Origin: Phallus indusiatus
Lineage: Eukaryota; Basidiomycota; Agaricomycetes; Phallales; Phallaceae
NCBI GenBank assembly: GCA_027605045.1
Contig: JAQFWX010000008.1
Location: forward strand, 1,054,001-1,118,000
Length of the DNA: 64,000 nucleotides
Reading direction: 5' to 3'
Shown one piece after another: positions 54,778 to 64,000 of this stretch. The notes under the pieces were generated by a model. It worked only from the letters and a program-made list of their open reading frames with translations, was not told the origin of the DNA and did no database searches. The position numbers and the translations under genes are program-made. The first letter of the stretch is position 1. Every line of letters begins with the position of its first letter.

Positions 54778-57700
54778 TTACGACTGCAACATGTAACTGA
54801 AAAAGTTTTCCCAAGATGAATGGGTAGAGGAAGTAGGAGGTGGATCCGGATATGTCATATTTGGAACAAACCCAGCAGGATCGTTCTCTGAGGTGAACAA
54901 GCCCAATAGTTGATTTGTAAAATCTTGTGAGCCATAACCAACATAACTTTGGTCTGTATTCGTTCCTTGTTGAGGGAGCTGGTCGTAGTTGGCGTTAAGA
55001 TTGGGACCAACGGGAGGGCTGTCGATGTTCCATTCTTGGGCTTGCGATTGAGTATAAGTTATAGGCGTTGTTGACGTCTCACGGGGTTGCACAGTCATAG
55101 AGGGAATCTCTTCTACGCGGTACATGTGCGGATTGACAGATGATTTCGGAGGTACAGCAGACGATGGCACCAAACCGACCGGATCTTGACTTTGAGACCT
55201 AGTACTTAAGCGAGTCTCTGAGTCCTGTTGTTCAGGTGCAGCAGGAGACCCCGCAGGAGTTGTGCTCGGTGAAACTCGCGATTTTCCCCCGAGAGCTGAG
55301 ATTTCCCTTGTAATGTCGATCACGGCATGTGGGACCGCACCAGGAAAAGAGTAATACGAGTCGTAGGCCGCGTGTGCTTTTTCTTGTAACTTCAGTGCGT
55401 GTGGCTGCATTGCATAAATGAGTGAATGGTGAACGATTTGAAAGAGGGGAGAATTGGTGCCGTACTAAGAACAATGCTGCTTTGCAACCTTCGCTGGCTC
55501 TTTGTAAGATTTCACATACTCTATCCAGCTGATCTAACGCGGTTGAAGCTAAATTGCAGCCTGGACTCCGCATTACAATCGTCGCAAAAACCTTATAGCA
55601 CATGTTAATTTGAACTACCATAAATGAATACGGAATTAAGTTTACGTACCAGCTAGCCATGTTCACAAAGGGAAATTGAGAACGTCAAATAAAACAGGAT
55701 TTTAGCGATAATTAAACTTACACAGGGAATGAGTAATTGGACCCTAAATTTGACATTAGCATGACAATTTATATCCCCCTCACGATTAATAAAATGCCTC
55801 TAACCAAAACAGATATATGCGAACGCTCAGTTTAGGTTCCTTCTTCAAAACGAGCCCTATTTTTAATACGACTTTGCACGAAGAAACGAAAGCAGCGAAG
55901 ACAGAACGAGCAAAGGGGCAACCAAGCGGGTCTCTAGAGTAATCTGTCATCGCATAAGCGAAATATTGTCTATGCAAGCACAGTAGGACTGCGTTTGACA
56001 AATTATGAAATGTCAACTAGTTGTCTTCTTTGGCTACTTATAAGAGTGAAAAAAAATTTACTCACGGGTTTCTTTCAGTGAATATATAGAAAATTGCAAT
56101 GTTACAAAGGCAGGGGTAACTTTTTCGTTGGGAGGTATCTGTTCAAGTAATGAATCGCGAACCACGTCTGAAAGCGGATATTTTTCTATTTTTTCGTGTA
56201 ACTTGATAACCTCCGCATAATTGGGGGGTTTCACAGCAACAACGATGTTGAGAACCGGAATAGCACAATCTCGCACAAACGCATAACTCCAGGTTTGGCC
56301 TAATTTGTTCATATCAATACAAACTGCAGACAAAACAAAACAAAACGTTACCTTTCATATGTTCCGTTTCTATAAACGAGTCTCTTTGAAAAAAGGTGCC
56401 AGGCGGTGCGAAATCAAATTGATCGAAATTTAATTGAGACGGTCTTCCATATTGCAAACACTAGTTTATACGGAATTAAGCTCGAATTTCCAATCATTAC
56501 GGAAGGTTCTTAATACCTGCCAAACCTCAAAATGGAGAGCTGCAAGAAAGATTATTCGGCGAATTTCCTGTTCGCTAGGTTTGGGAGTATGAGATTGTTC
56601 TTCTCCTTCTGTATCAGGCTGCACGTTCTCATTGAACTTTTGCCATTCTCGATCTATTATTGTGGCAAATGTGAGTCGATTATTTCTTACGCAGTCGGCA
56701 TGAAACGACACGTACGAAGACCAAGCTGACAAAATGCACTGCATAAAATTTTGCGTCTAGAGACTTTGAAGATCATGCCTACTCACACTAAAAGACAGCC
56801 TGACGTTTATCGCACTCATAGCCTGTATGGATAACATTACGTTCAGATTGTTATGGCCGATCGCGACGGGACTGGCAACACTTACGTATACAAGCTCTGC
56901 GGCTTCTTTATGGTCAGACATCGCCAGGAAGATACATAAAAGCAGCTAAATAATTCTCGAGTTATTTTATGTAGCACTGTGAGGTTAAATTCGTACATGA
57001 GCTTGGAGAGCAGTGAGTGTTGGCTGATCATAGAAAGGTTCTAGTGCCAAGGCGGCTCGAGAAAGGTGATAGAAACGATTGCCACCGGTAGGACGTGGGG
57101 GTTTGTTTAGATCGTACAGTTCACCAAGAGCAAATACGCTACAAATATATTTGAATACCAGGAGAATTATGTTTGTGCTAAATAAAATCACGTACATGTA
57201 TAAAAGAGAGAGCCTGTGGCCTTGAGGGATATCAACGTTGTTTTTTTCCTTGTCGCCATAAAAGAAACCAAATATCTCATCCATGAACATTGAACGCCAT
57301 AAAGGAACGAATCTATTTAAAGTGAAGGTTGAACTTCTCTCAGGATGAGACCCATTGAAGAACTTGCATATAGGCCCCGTATTTGAAGAAGCTTTCACAA
57401 AGATTCCAGGCTTCCGTGAAAGGCGGTAGATTAGCGATCATCCAATTAGCGATAGGTAAGGAGTTGGGTGTTCGTCGAGGGAGAAAAGCGGAACTAGAAC
57501 CATTCTTTAGAATCCAATGGTCATCCCGCCCACTGCGACAAAAATAATTCACCTGAGATAGATAATTTCGGCTGGTAGATCATCTAAACCCGTTTCCGAC
57601 GTAGATATTTTTTCTTGTCCTTCTATCCGATTCTAAAAAATATATATAGAGATAATAAATCACTAGTCGGTAAGACTTACGCGAAAGGTCCAAAAATTCT

Positions 57701-58430
57701 GGGTGAAAAATTCATCAACAGAACCGACCACGTTCTAGTTTGACGTCGGCTTACCAAACGCTCCAAGGCACCACCATTTGCACCAAAGAAACGGGATTTC
57801 CCATAACCTGTCATTGATAGGGTTCCTAGGTTCTCTGTCAATCCGTCCACTGCACTAGCAGCTTCGTCTGGTAGGTTTCCAGCGAGTGAATCAGGCATTT
57901 GCGGACTATGTGACGCTTGCAGTGCAGATAGCTTTTCTTCCAATACGCGAATGCGCTCACGCAGGGCATTTGTAGTCTCATCTTGCTCTGCAGTTATCGC
58001 GCGAGAGATTCTAAGAAAAAATAAATGTCGACAGAGGACATAGCAATCGTGAATCGAACTGACCGAATATGATTTCTGCTTTTACGTGCGACTGTAGGGA
58101 GTACACCTGAGATAGGTTTCGTACTGGTGAACGGCTTGAAAAAACGGTGATTCACGTACTATCTGGACAAATCTCAGCACAGCTGATTGTGATTATTTCG
58201 TCATATCTCGTCAAAAGTCGAAGTCCATAGATGCTTACCCACGGCGCTCACAGGAAGTGCACGGGAATGTTCTATTACACCGAAGCTTCAATCCTGGTGA
58301 CAAAAACCAAGTGTTAAACCAATCAGAATATCCCCAATGCAATAGTAGCAGTAAACTGACGACGACACTCGGCACAAGATATTGGCCTATGCTGCTGGAT
58401 GATTTGAGATTCGTTAGGTAGTAAAGGCAT
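54778..58430 (-). CDS. Zn(II)2Cys6 fungal transcription factor
   Basis: ATG 58430 starts MPLLPNESQIIQQHRPISCA. After splicing, the six cysteines of a binuclear zinc cluster appear: CAECRRLKLRC-NR-FPCTSCERRGC followed by C-P-D, residues ~19-47. A linker and coiled coil follow (ALRERIRVLEEKLSALQA), then a middle region with GYGKSRFFGANGGALERL and many short exons that read like the fungal-specific factor domain. The last exon (55410-54778) is a Q-, S- and P-rich activation-type tail. Only the first and last exons were fully phased, so the central model is approximate. Targets are unknown; it lies 37 kb from the terpene synthase and need not regulate it. Confidence 0.82.
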
Positions 58431-59048
58431 GAAGGAAAGAAAGGTTTGTCGAGTATGAACGCGATTTCAAATTGAGTTCTAAGTTGGTCATAGCTTGTGA
58501 TTGAGATCAGTTAAGGGCCCGGGGCCCAGAAGCGCTGGTAAAACAGTGGCAACTTTTTTGAATGCTCAACGATGCAAGCCAAATGCAAGCATATGGTACT
58601 GTAAGCTCTAGATTGAAGGTGCATCAACTTCGGGCACATGTTCTCATCACTTCTGATATTACATTATCGAATTCGCTGCGGGTTTCTGACAACTTGCCGC
58701 ATCAACAGACATCAAGTTTCAACTGAGGGCTGCAGGGACGAACCACGAAAACGCTGAACGCTGAACGCGTCTACAATTGGGCCTAATTGGGCTCGCAGCC
58801 GGGACTCCGAGTCCAATTGGAAGCGGACACCAGTCGATAGGAATCCAACACCAATTGTTGTGCCCTGCCTTTAGATACTTGATTAAGAATGCAATCATAA
58901 CGCGATTGTGTCGGAATACCTTCAAGTTATAGGAATACCCTTATATCCGAAACGTGTGATAATATGCAGTAAATAGTATAGTGCGCTCTCGATGCAGAGA
59001 TGAATCATGAAACGTGCTCACTGGTAGTTGTTCTGGGTCTGGGTCAAC
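58431..59048. other. Intergenic, about 620 bp
   Basis: Upstream of the transcription factor. A short duplicated CGCTGAACGCTGAACGCG tract occurs near 58,752. No gene was seen. Confidence 0.4.
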
Positions 59049-59057
59049 GATCCTTCG

Positions 59058-60187
59058 TAGCCTCGAGACCAGGCCGCGTGACAGCGTCACCTCCTCGGCT
59101 CCTTTTGGAAGGTGGAGAAGCGTCGCGAGGGGAGGTTCCGCTGTATGAGGCCTGGCACAAATTACATTGGCACCCCTGGTGACACCCCAAATGTCACACG
59201 TCCGGGGTCCATCTTCAGCCGCCTCCCAGACTATCTTCACTTTTCTCCCAATCCTCTTGTAAAATACTACTCATATTTAGGTCGAAATATAATTCTACTA
59301 TACAAATAAATCGGACTGAGTCTTTTTTTTCAAAAAAAACGCGATGAACACGTCACAGTTCTCAGAAAAATCCGCAAAGCTGTCCTGAAGCCGCTACCAC
59401 CACTTTTTCTTCACTTCCTCCATCTCAGCACTTGCCCTCAGCATTCCTGACCATTGATTGACAATCTACCAGATGCAATCTTCGATATGGATAAGCAAGG
59501 AACGATCTCCGAAAACATTCAGCCAAACATACCCAATGATACTACAGTAGACGATGGTGCATGGCAGACTCTGGAGGAAAAGTGTCGACAACGCTTGCTG
59601 TTCACTCCTAAGCCATGGCAGATTGACATGGCGTTGAGACTACTAAACAAAGAAAACATCATCTTGTTGTCCCGGACTGGTTCTGGCAAGTCTCTTTGCT
59701 TTGTGCTGCCAGGACTGGTTACTGGTAAGCCGGTCCTAGTTCTCTCACCGTTGAATGTCCTGGAGGAAGATCAGGTTAGTATTTCATTTCTTTTAGAGAC
59801 AAAAATAAACGCGTTTACAGGCCAAAACATTTTGCTCTTGGGGTTTTCGGGCTGTTGGTTTGAACGCGAATAATTGTACGCAAGAGACGTTGCAGGATCG
59901 TGTTTTTTTTGAAAAAAAAAAAAACTCAGTCCGATTTATGTGAATAATAAATTTATATTCCGGCATAAATATGAGTAGTATTTTACAAGAGGATTGGGAG
60001 AAAAGTGAAGATAGTCTGGGAGGCGGCTGAAGATGGACCCCGGACGTGTGACATTTGGGGTGTCACCAGGGGTGCCAATGTAATTTGTGCCAGGCCTCAT
60101 ACAGCGGAACCTCCCCTCGCGACGCTTCTCCACCTTCCAAAAGGAGCCGGGGAGGTGACGCTGTCACGCGGCCTGGTCTCGAGGCTA
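59058..60187. mobile_element. Mutator-like (Pack-MULE-type) element carrying a RecQ helicase piece
   Basis: A 1,130-bp unit with terminal inverted repeats of about 260 bp (59058-~59325 and ~59922-60187), starting TAGCCTCGAGACCAGGCC. It is flanked on both sides by the 9-bp direct repeat GATCCTTCG (59049-59057 and 60188-60196). Long inverted ends plus a 9-bp duplication are typical of Mutator-like elements. The arms are nearly identical (the same 60-residue frame can be read from both), so the insertion looks fairly young. The interior holds part of a helicase gene and no transposase, so it is non-autonomous. The class is inferred from structure. Confidence 0.75.
59454..59905 (+). pseudogene. 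Captured 5' part of a RecQ-type helicase gene
   Basis: An open frame with FTPKPWQIDMALRLLNKENI, the Walker A motif SRTGSGKS, LCFVLPGL and VLVLSPLNVLEEDQ is followed by a 46-nt GT-AG intron (about 59,776-59,821) and a second exon reading AKTFCSWGFRAVGLNANN. This is the start of the DEAH-box domain of RecQ/Sgs1-like helicases. The gene then stops at the right inverted repeat, so only motif 0 to Ia is present. The intron shows that DNA, not mRNA, was captured. The parent gene should be elsewhere in the genome. Confidence 0.75.
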
Positions 60188-60359
60188 GATCCTTCGCTGC
60201 GTTGTAAATCCCGGTCCCGAGCCTTGACCCCATCAGGATACGCTTATTACGTCATTCAACAACTTCGCTCTTCCTCTGCTTTCCTTTTTCTTGCTTTTCC
60301 ACCAATCCAAACATTGCGGGCCTTTGTTATTGTAAATTCTATTCTTAAACCTTATACCG

Positions 60360-62210
60360 ATGTCTAAGGAACTTCGAAGTACGGGCGCACAACTCATTCC
60401 TCACGGCTTTTAGCTTACCTCCTCCTGCTCCAGGAACAATCTCCCGCATTAATTTGAATAAGCTGAATTCATCGCTAACTAGTCATGTACCGAATATCAC
60501 CATCGAATTTGCTCCTGCACGAATTCCTCGCAAGAGACGCTTACAGACAGCGGCTGTTGCTCTCTGGGCTATTCTGCTCCCCATTTCACTCTCTGTTTTC
60601 TTGCTTTTATGGTTTGTCATGATTGTGTATTTTTTGTGAGCGAATACTAAAATGACATTTGGAAGCTCAATTCCCTTGCTATGGCCCATCATTGCTCTTT
60701 ATTCTCTTTGGATTTGCGTAGACCGAGCTCCGGAACGTGGAGGACGCCCCGCCCAATGGATGCGTAGACTAGGCTTGTGGAAACATTTCGCACAATATTA
60801 CCCTATACTGTGCGTACCTTTGTTGTTTAATCTGTCAGATCTATATAGGGCATTCTTCTCTTTTAGATTGAAAAAGGTTAAAATTGCCTAGACTATTCCC
60901 ATCGCGTAATGATCTTATGTTCTTTTCATGCAATAGGAAACAGATCTACCGCCTGACAGACCCTATGTGTTCGGGTACCATCCCCATGGTTGGTTACGCT
61001 TGTCCAAGGTTGTCTTCGACTGATACTTAAGCTTAACGACAGGCATCATCGGCATGTAAGCCTGAGAGACGCGAAACTTGCGCGAACATCGCCAAAGTCA
61101 AGCTGACGTCCATATGTTTTCACAGGGGAGCTATAGCAAACTTTGCAACAGAAAGTATGTCCTCGTTTGATTGGCCGCGTACACTACTTGCTCAACAGGG
61201 AGATATGTAGGCACTGGCTTCTCACAGCTATTCCCTGGAATCACACCTCATCTTCTAACTCTTGCATCAAATTTTAAGATACCCATATATCGTGATATTC
61301 TTCTTTCGTTGGGCATATGTTCAGTCAGCAAACAGTCATGTTCCACGGTCTTGCGGAGAGGAAAGGGCCAAGCAATAACCATCATCATTGGTGGCGCGGC
61401 CGAGGTTAGTTTCTATTTCTAGCTCTCCTGTTCAGATAGATTGATTGGAGCCGTAGAGCCTTCGTGCTCGCCCAGGAATAAACGAGCTGACGTTGAAAAG
61501 GAGGTAAGTAGGACTTCGAAAGCTCTTGTCCTCATATCTGATCTGTCACCTTTTTACGGCAGACTTGGTTTCATCAAACTGGCTATTCAATATGGGTAAA
61601 ATACAACCGCTCATTTAAGGAAATCTTCGAGTTTATTCTCATAATAACCTCAGTGCCGATCTTGTTCCCGTCTTTTCTTTTGGCGAAAACGATGTCTATC
61701 ATTCTTTTTCATCGCTTATCACCCTTCTGATATACGGCAATAGATCTATAATCAAATGCCAAATGAAAAAGGAACAACGCTATATGCGTTGCAAAGGAAG
61801 TTTCAATCAGTATTTGGCTTTACATTGCCTCTTTTTCATGGGCGTGGGTTATTGAATTGTAAGCGCCGCTCTTATCGTTTCGTGCAGACATGGAACCAAG
61901 TTTCTTAGATAATTTCGGCTTGATGCCCTATCGAAGAACGATAGTCTCTGTCGGTGCGTCCTGTAAACAATGCCAATGATACTAAACTAATATACTTTTC
62001 AGTCGGAAAGCCCATCCATGTTGAGAAGAAAGAGAAACCAACCTTAGAAGAAATTGAACACATACAAAATTTGTATATAGAGGAACTTTTTCGGTATGTC
62101 CGAATCTCGGCTGTCTTTGAATGTTAGTATAATTATTTGTTTAGAACTTGGGAAAAGTACAAGGACATCTTTGCTAAACGACGGACACACGAACTTAGTA
62201 TTATCGATTA
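60360..62210 (+). CDS. DGAT2: Diacylglycerol O-acyltransferase, DGAT2 family
   Basis: About twelve exons starting at ATG 60360 (60360-60378, then from 60434), GT-AG introns in phase, stop at 62208-62210; roughly 350 residues. After a basic N-terminus (ARIPRKRRLQT) come two membrane segments (ALWAILLPISLSVFLLL and IPLLWPIIALYSLWICV). The catalytic HPHG is in VFGYHPHG-IIGMG, followed by the conserved GGAAES, ARPG and RLGFIKLAIQYGADL motifs, FGENDIY, and the C-terminal GKPIHVEK. The enzyme joins fatty acyl-CoA to diacylglycerol in the ER and lipid droplets, the last step of triacylglycerol synthesis. A standard core gene; the Mutator-like element lies just 170 bp upstream of its start and could affect its promoter. 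Confidence 0.92.
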
Positions 62211-62285
62211 AACCATATTCGCACTGTGTTATCATCTTGCATTACATGCATAATGTACGGTATTTATTACTAATATATATGTAGG

Positions 62286-64000
62286 TTAGTCTCCTAATGA
62301 CTCCTGGGATATTATACTCTCCATAATCTCCGCAACTCTCAGTACCGCTTGATCACTTCCCCATTGACCAACTACACTCGTTCCAACAGGCCATCCATCG
62401 TCAGCGATGCTAGGAACACTTATAGCAGGTATACCAGCTAACGACGCCGGGACTGTTAACACGTCTTGCACATAGGCATTAAGACCCTCGTCCGAGATCT
62501 CTGAAAATAACGGTGCCGTGCGAATGGCGGTAGGATGAAGGAGAACGTCGACACCGTCTTGGTTTGCTGGCTCCGAGGGCTGAAGCACGTTGGGCATTCG
62601 GAAAACATTATTAAAATCCCGCCTGACGAGCTTTCGTAGTTCTTGAGCTTTGAGGTAGTAGTTGTCAAATGCGCTGGGTTTTTATTTGCATGAGTGTTGA
62701 TTGCGAAGCGCGTTTTGTTTTGACTTACTCAGCCGTTAAGGCATAGGTTCCAAGTAGTATTCTTTTTTTGACTTCAGTTGAGAACCGTATGGTACGAGTG
62801 TGCGCGTATAGATTGGACGCTGTTGACAAATCTAGATCTGGTGATGGTAGTGGAACTGGAACTCCTGTAAAGCGATCAGACGGAGAACATCTCGCAAAGC
62901 AACTTAAAAGCGCACCGAAGCGAACACCGTCGTATCGAGCCATGTTGCTACTTGCTTCTGCACTGGAAAGAACATAGTACGCACTCAAAGCATACTTTGT
63001 CGAAGGTAATGAAACTGATATTAGTGAAGCTCCACGTCGTTTGAGTGCTTTGAGAATCCGACGGAATGGTTTAACAACGGTATCACCCAGTTCCGCCGGG
63101 AAGCATTCCTTTTAACAGACATGTCAGAAATAAGGATGTGATACGTATAGAGATATTTACCTGGGGAATTCCAATGCGCAGCCCGCTCAAATCCTTCGCA
63201 TTCTCTGGGATACAGAATGGTTGACAGGCTTCATGGGCAGCTCTCCTTGTTTCATCTGGGATAGAGGTTGGGTCTCTTTCATCATATCTTGAAACGACGT
63301 CTACAATATGAGATAAACGCGAAAGTGGTATGCCAACGAACATAAAAGTTACCAAAAACAGTTTTGATGTTCTTCACTTCAGATGACAATATACCAACAG
63401 TGTCCAAACTATCGGCAAACGCTATTACACCCCATCTATACAATTCAAAGTCGACTAAAATTTCGTGTAGAATTACCTACCGACTGATCAAACCGTAAGA
63501 TGGTTTGAATCCTGCTACGCCGCAATATGATGCTGGAAGACGCGTCGATCCACCGGTGTCAGTTCCAAGAGCCCTGGAATGCGTTACATCACAGATAAAC
63601 AGAAAAGGAATATAAATATTCACGCAAAACAGATATTGTATGTCGCTGCTGCCGCGCTTCCGCCTGAACTACCGCCTGCAGATCGCCATTCCGACTTATT
63701 TGAAGATGAGGCAGGCGAGTTTTTAGGCTGATAAGGATTTATAACACGTCTAAATGGAGAGTGAATACTTAGTGACCTGCGAAAGTCAGCGTTAATTTGG
63801 TGATACTCTTTCTTGACACTAAACTTGCCCCATTCCGAATTCGTCACCGTTAGTCTTGCCTAGTATGCGGGCACCATTTTGAAGAAGTAGGTCAACTACC
63901 GTAGCATCATATCCTGGATAAAAAGCTATTGAAATGACCTATGAGATGTATAGGCCGTTGAACACAATGGAAAGAACGTACTTTTGAGCATATTTGAGGA
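62286..64000 (-). CDS. HER2: Mitochondrial glutamyl-tRNA(Gln) amidotransferase subunit A (partial at 5' end)
   Basis: The minus strand encodes the amidase-signature core from [12 protein letters not shown] at the window end to the stop at 62286. Key motifs are [11 protein letters not shown], the Gly/Ser-rich [12 protein letters not shown] with the cis-serine, [13 protein letters not shown] with the nucleophile serine, [12 protein letters not shown], and the C-terminal [13 protein letters not shown]. This is GatA (yeast Her2), which generates ammonia to convert Glu-tRNA(Gln) to Gln-tRNA(Gln) in mitochondria. The intron after GDEFGMG uses a GC donor (gcaagt) at about 63,827. The catalytic lysine region lies off the window. 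The gene is convergent with DGAT2, 75 nt apart. Confidence 0.9.

Noticed and set aside
59112..60133. Two nearly identical 65-codon frames in opposite orientation
   Set aside because: They are the two arms of the inverted repeat of the Mutator-like element, not genes.
1..64000. CRISPR arrays, bacterial operons or ribosome binding sites
   Set aside because: The DNA is fungal nuclear with spliceosomal introns throughout; no regularly spaced short repeats were seen.

Overview
The window is nuclear DNA of a filamentous basidiomycete, most likely a mushroom-forming agaricomycete. Genes carry many 45-70 nt introns. The families seen (UstYa-type proteins, basidiomycete TRI5-type terpene synthase, basidiomycete-specific multi-pass membrane proteins, DUF6533-type proteins, Zn2Cys6 regulators, Ty3/gypsy chromoviruses) point the same way. 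Gene models were spliced by hand from GT-AG (three times GC-AG) introns and checked for phase. No RNA or database evidence was available.

Left part (1-27.5 kb) looks like a specialised-metabolism region. In order: a partial GNAT acetyltransferase (-), a But2-like membrane protein (+), a head-to-head pair of UstYa-family oxidase-like genes, a 7TM-like protein, a cytochrome P450, then a same-strand run of SDR, P450 and TRI5-type sesquiterpene synthase (-). After these come a 7TM-like protein (-) divergent from a GST (+), a second 7TM-like protein (+), a third P450 (+) and a probably damaged DUF6533 protein (-). A plausible logic is: the synthase makes a sesquiterpene skeleton; P450s, SDR and UstYa proteins oxidise it; GST and membrane proteins handle conjugation, stress or export. 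The block GST - 7TM - P450 at 20.3-25.6 kb has an older partner at 6.75-10.9 kb, where only the P450 survives and the GST and 7TM copies are relics.

Middle part (28-48 kb) is a transposon-rich zone inside an array of secreted SMP-30/gluconolactonase-like genes: one intact copy (49.4-50.9 kb), one pseudogene with a frameshift and two insertions (29.1-32.7 kb), and two 5' relics (28.3 and 48.7 kb). It holds a 1.67 kb LTR-type element with a nested foldback, several older repeats, and a young Ty3/gypsy chromovirus (37,665-46,761) whose two 264-bp LTRs appear identical and are flanked by ATCAC duplications. This element has extra non-pol coding sequence downstream of integrase.

Right part (51-64 kb) looks like ordinary core genome: a DCR2-like metallophosphatase, a Zn2Cys6 transcription factor, a DGAT2-type acyltransferase and the GatA subunit of the mitochondrial Glu-tRNA(Gln) amidotransferase (partial at the window end). 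Between the factor and DGAT2 lies a 1.13 kb element with about 260-bp terminal inverted repeats and a 9-bp target duplication; it carries the 5' part of a RecQ-type helicase gene, intron included.
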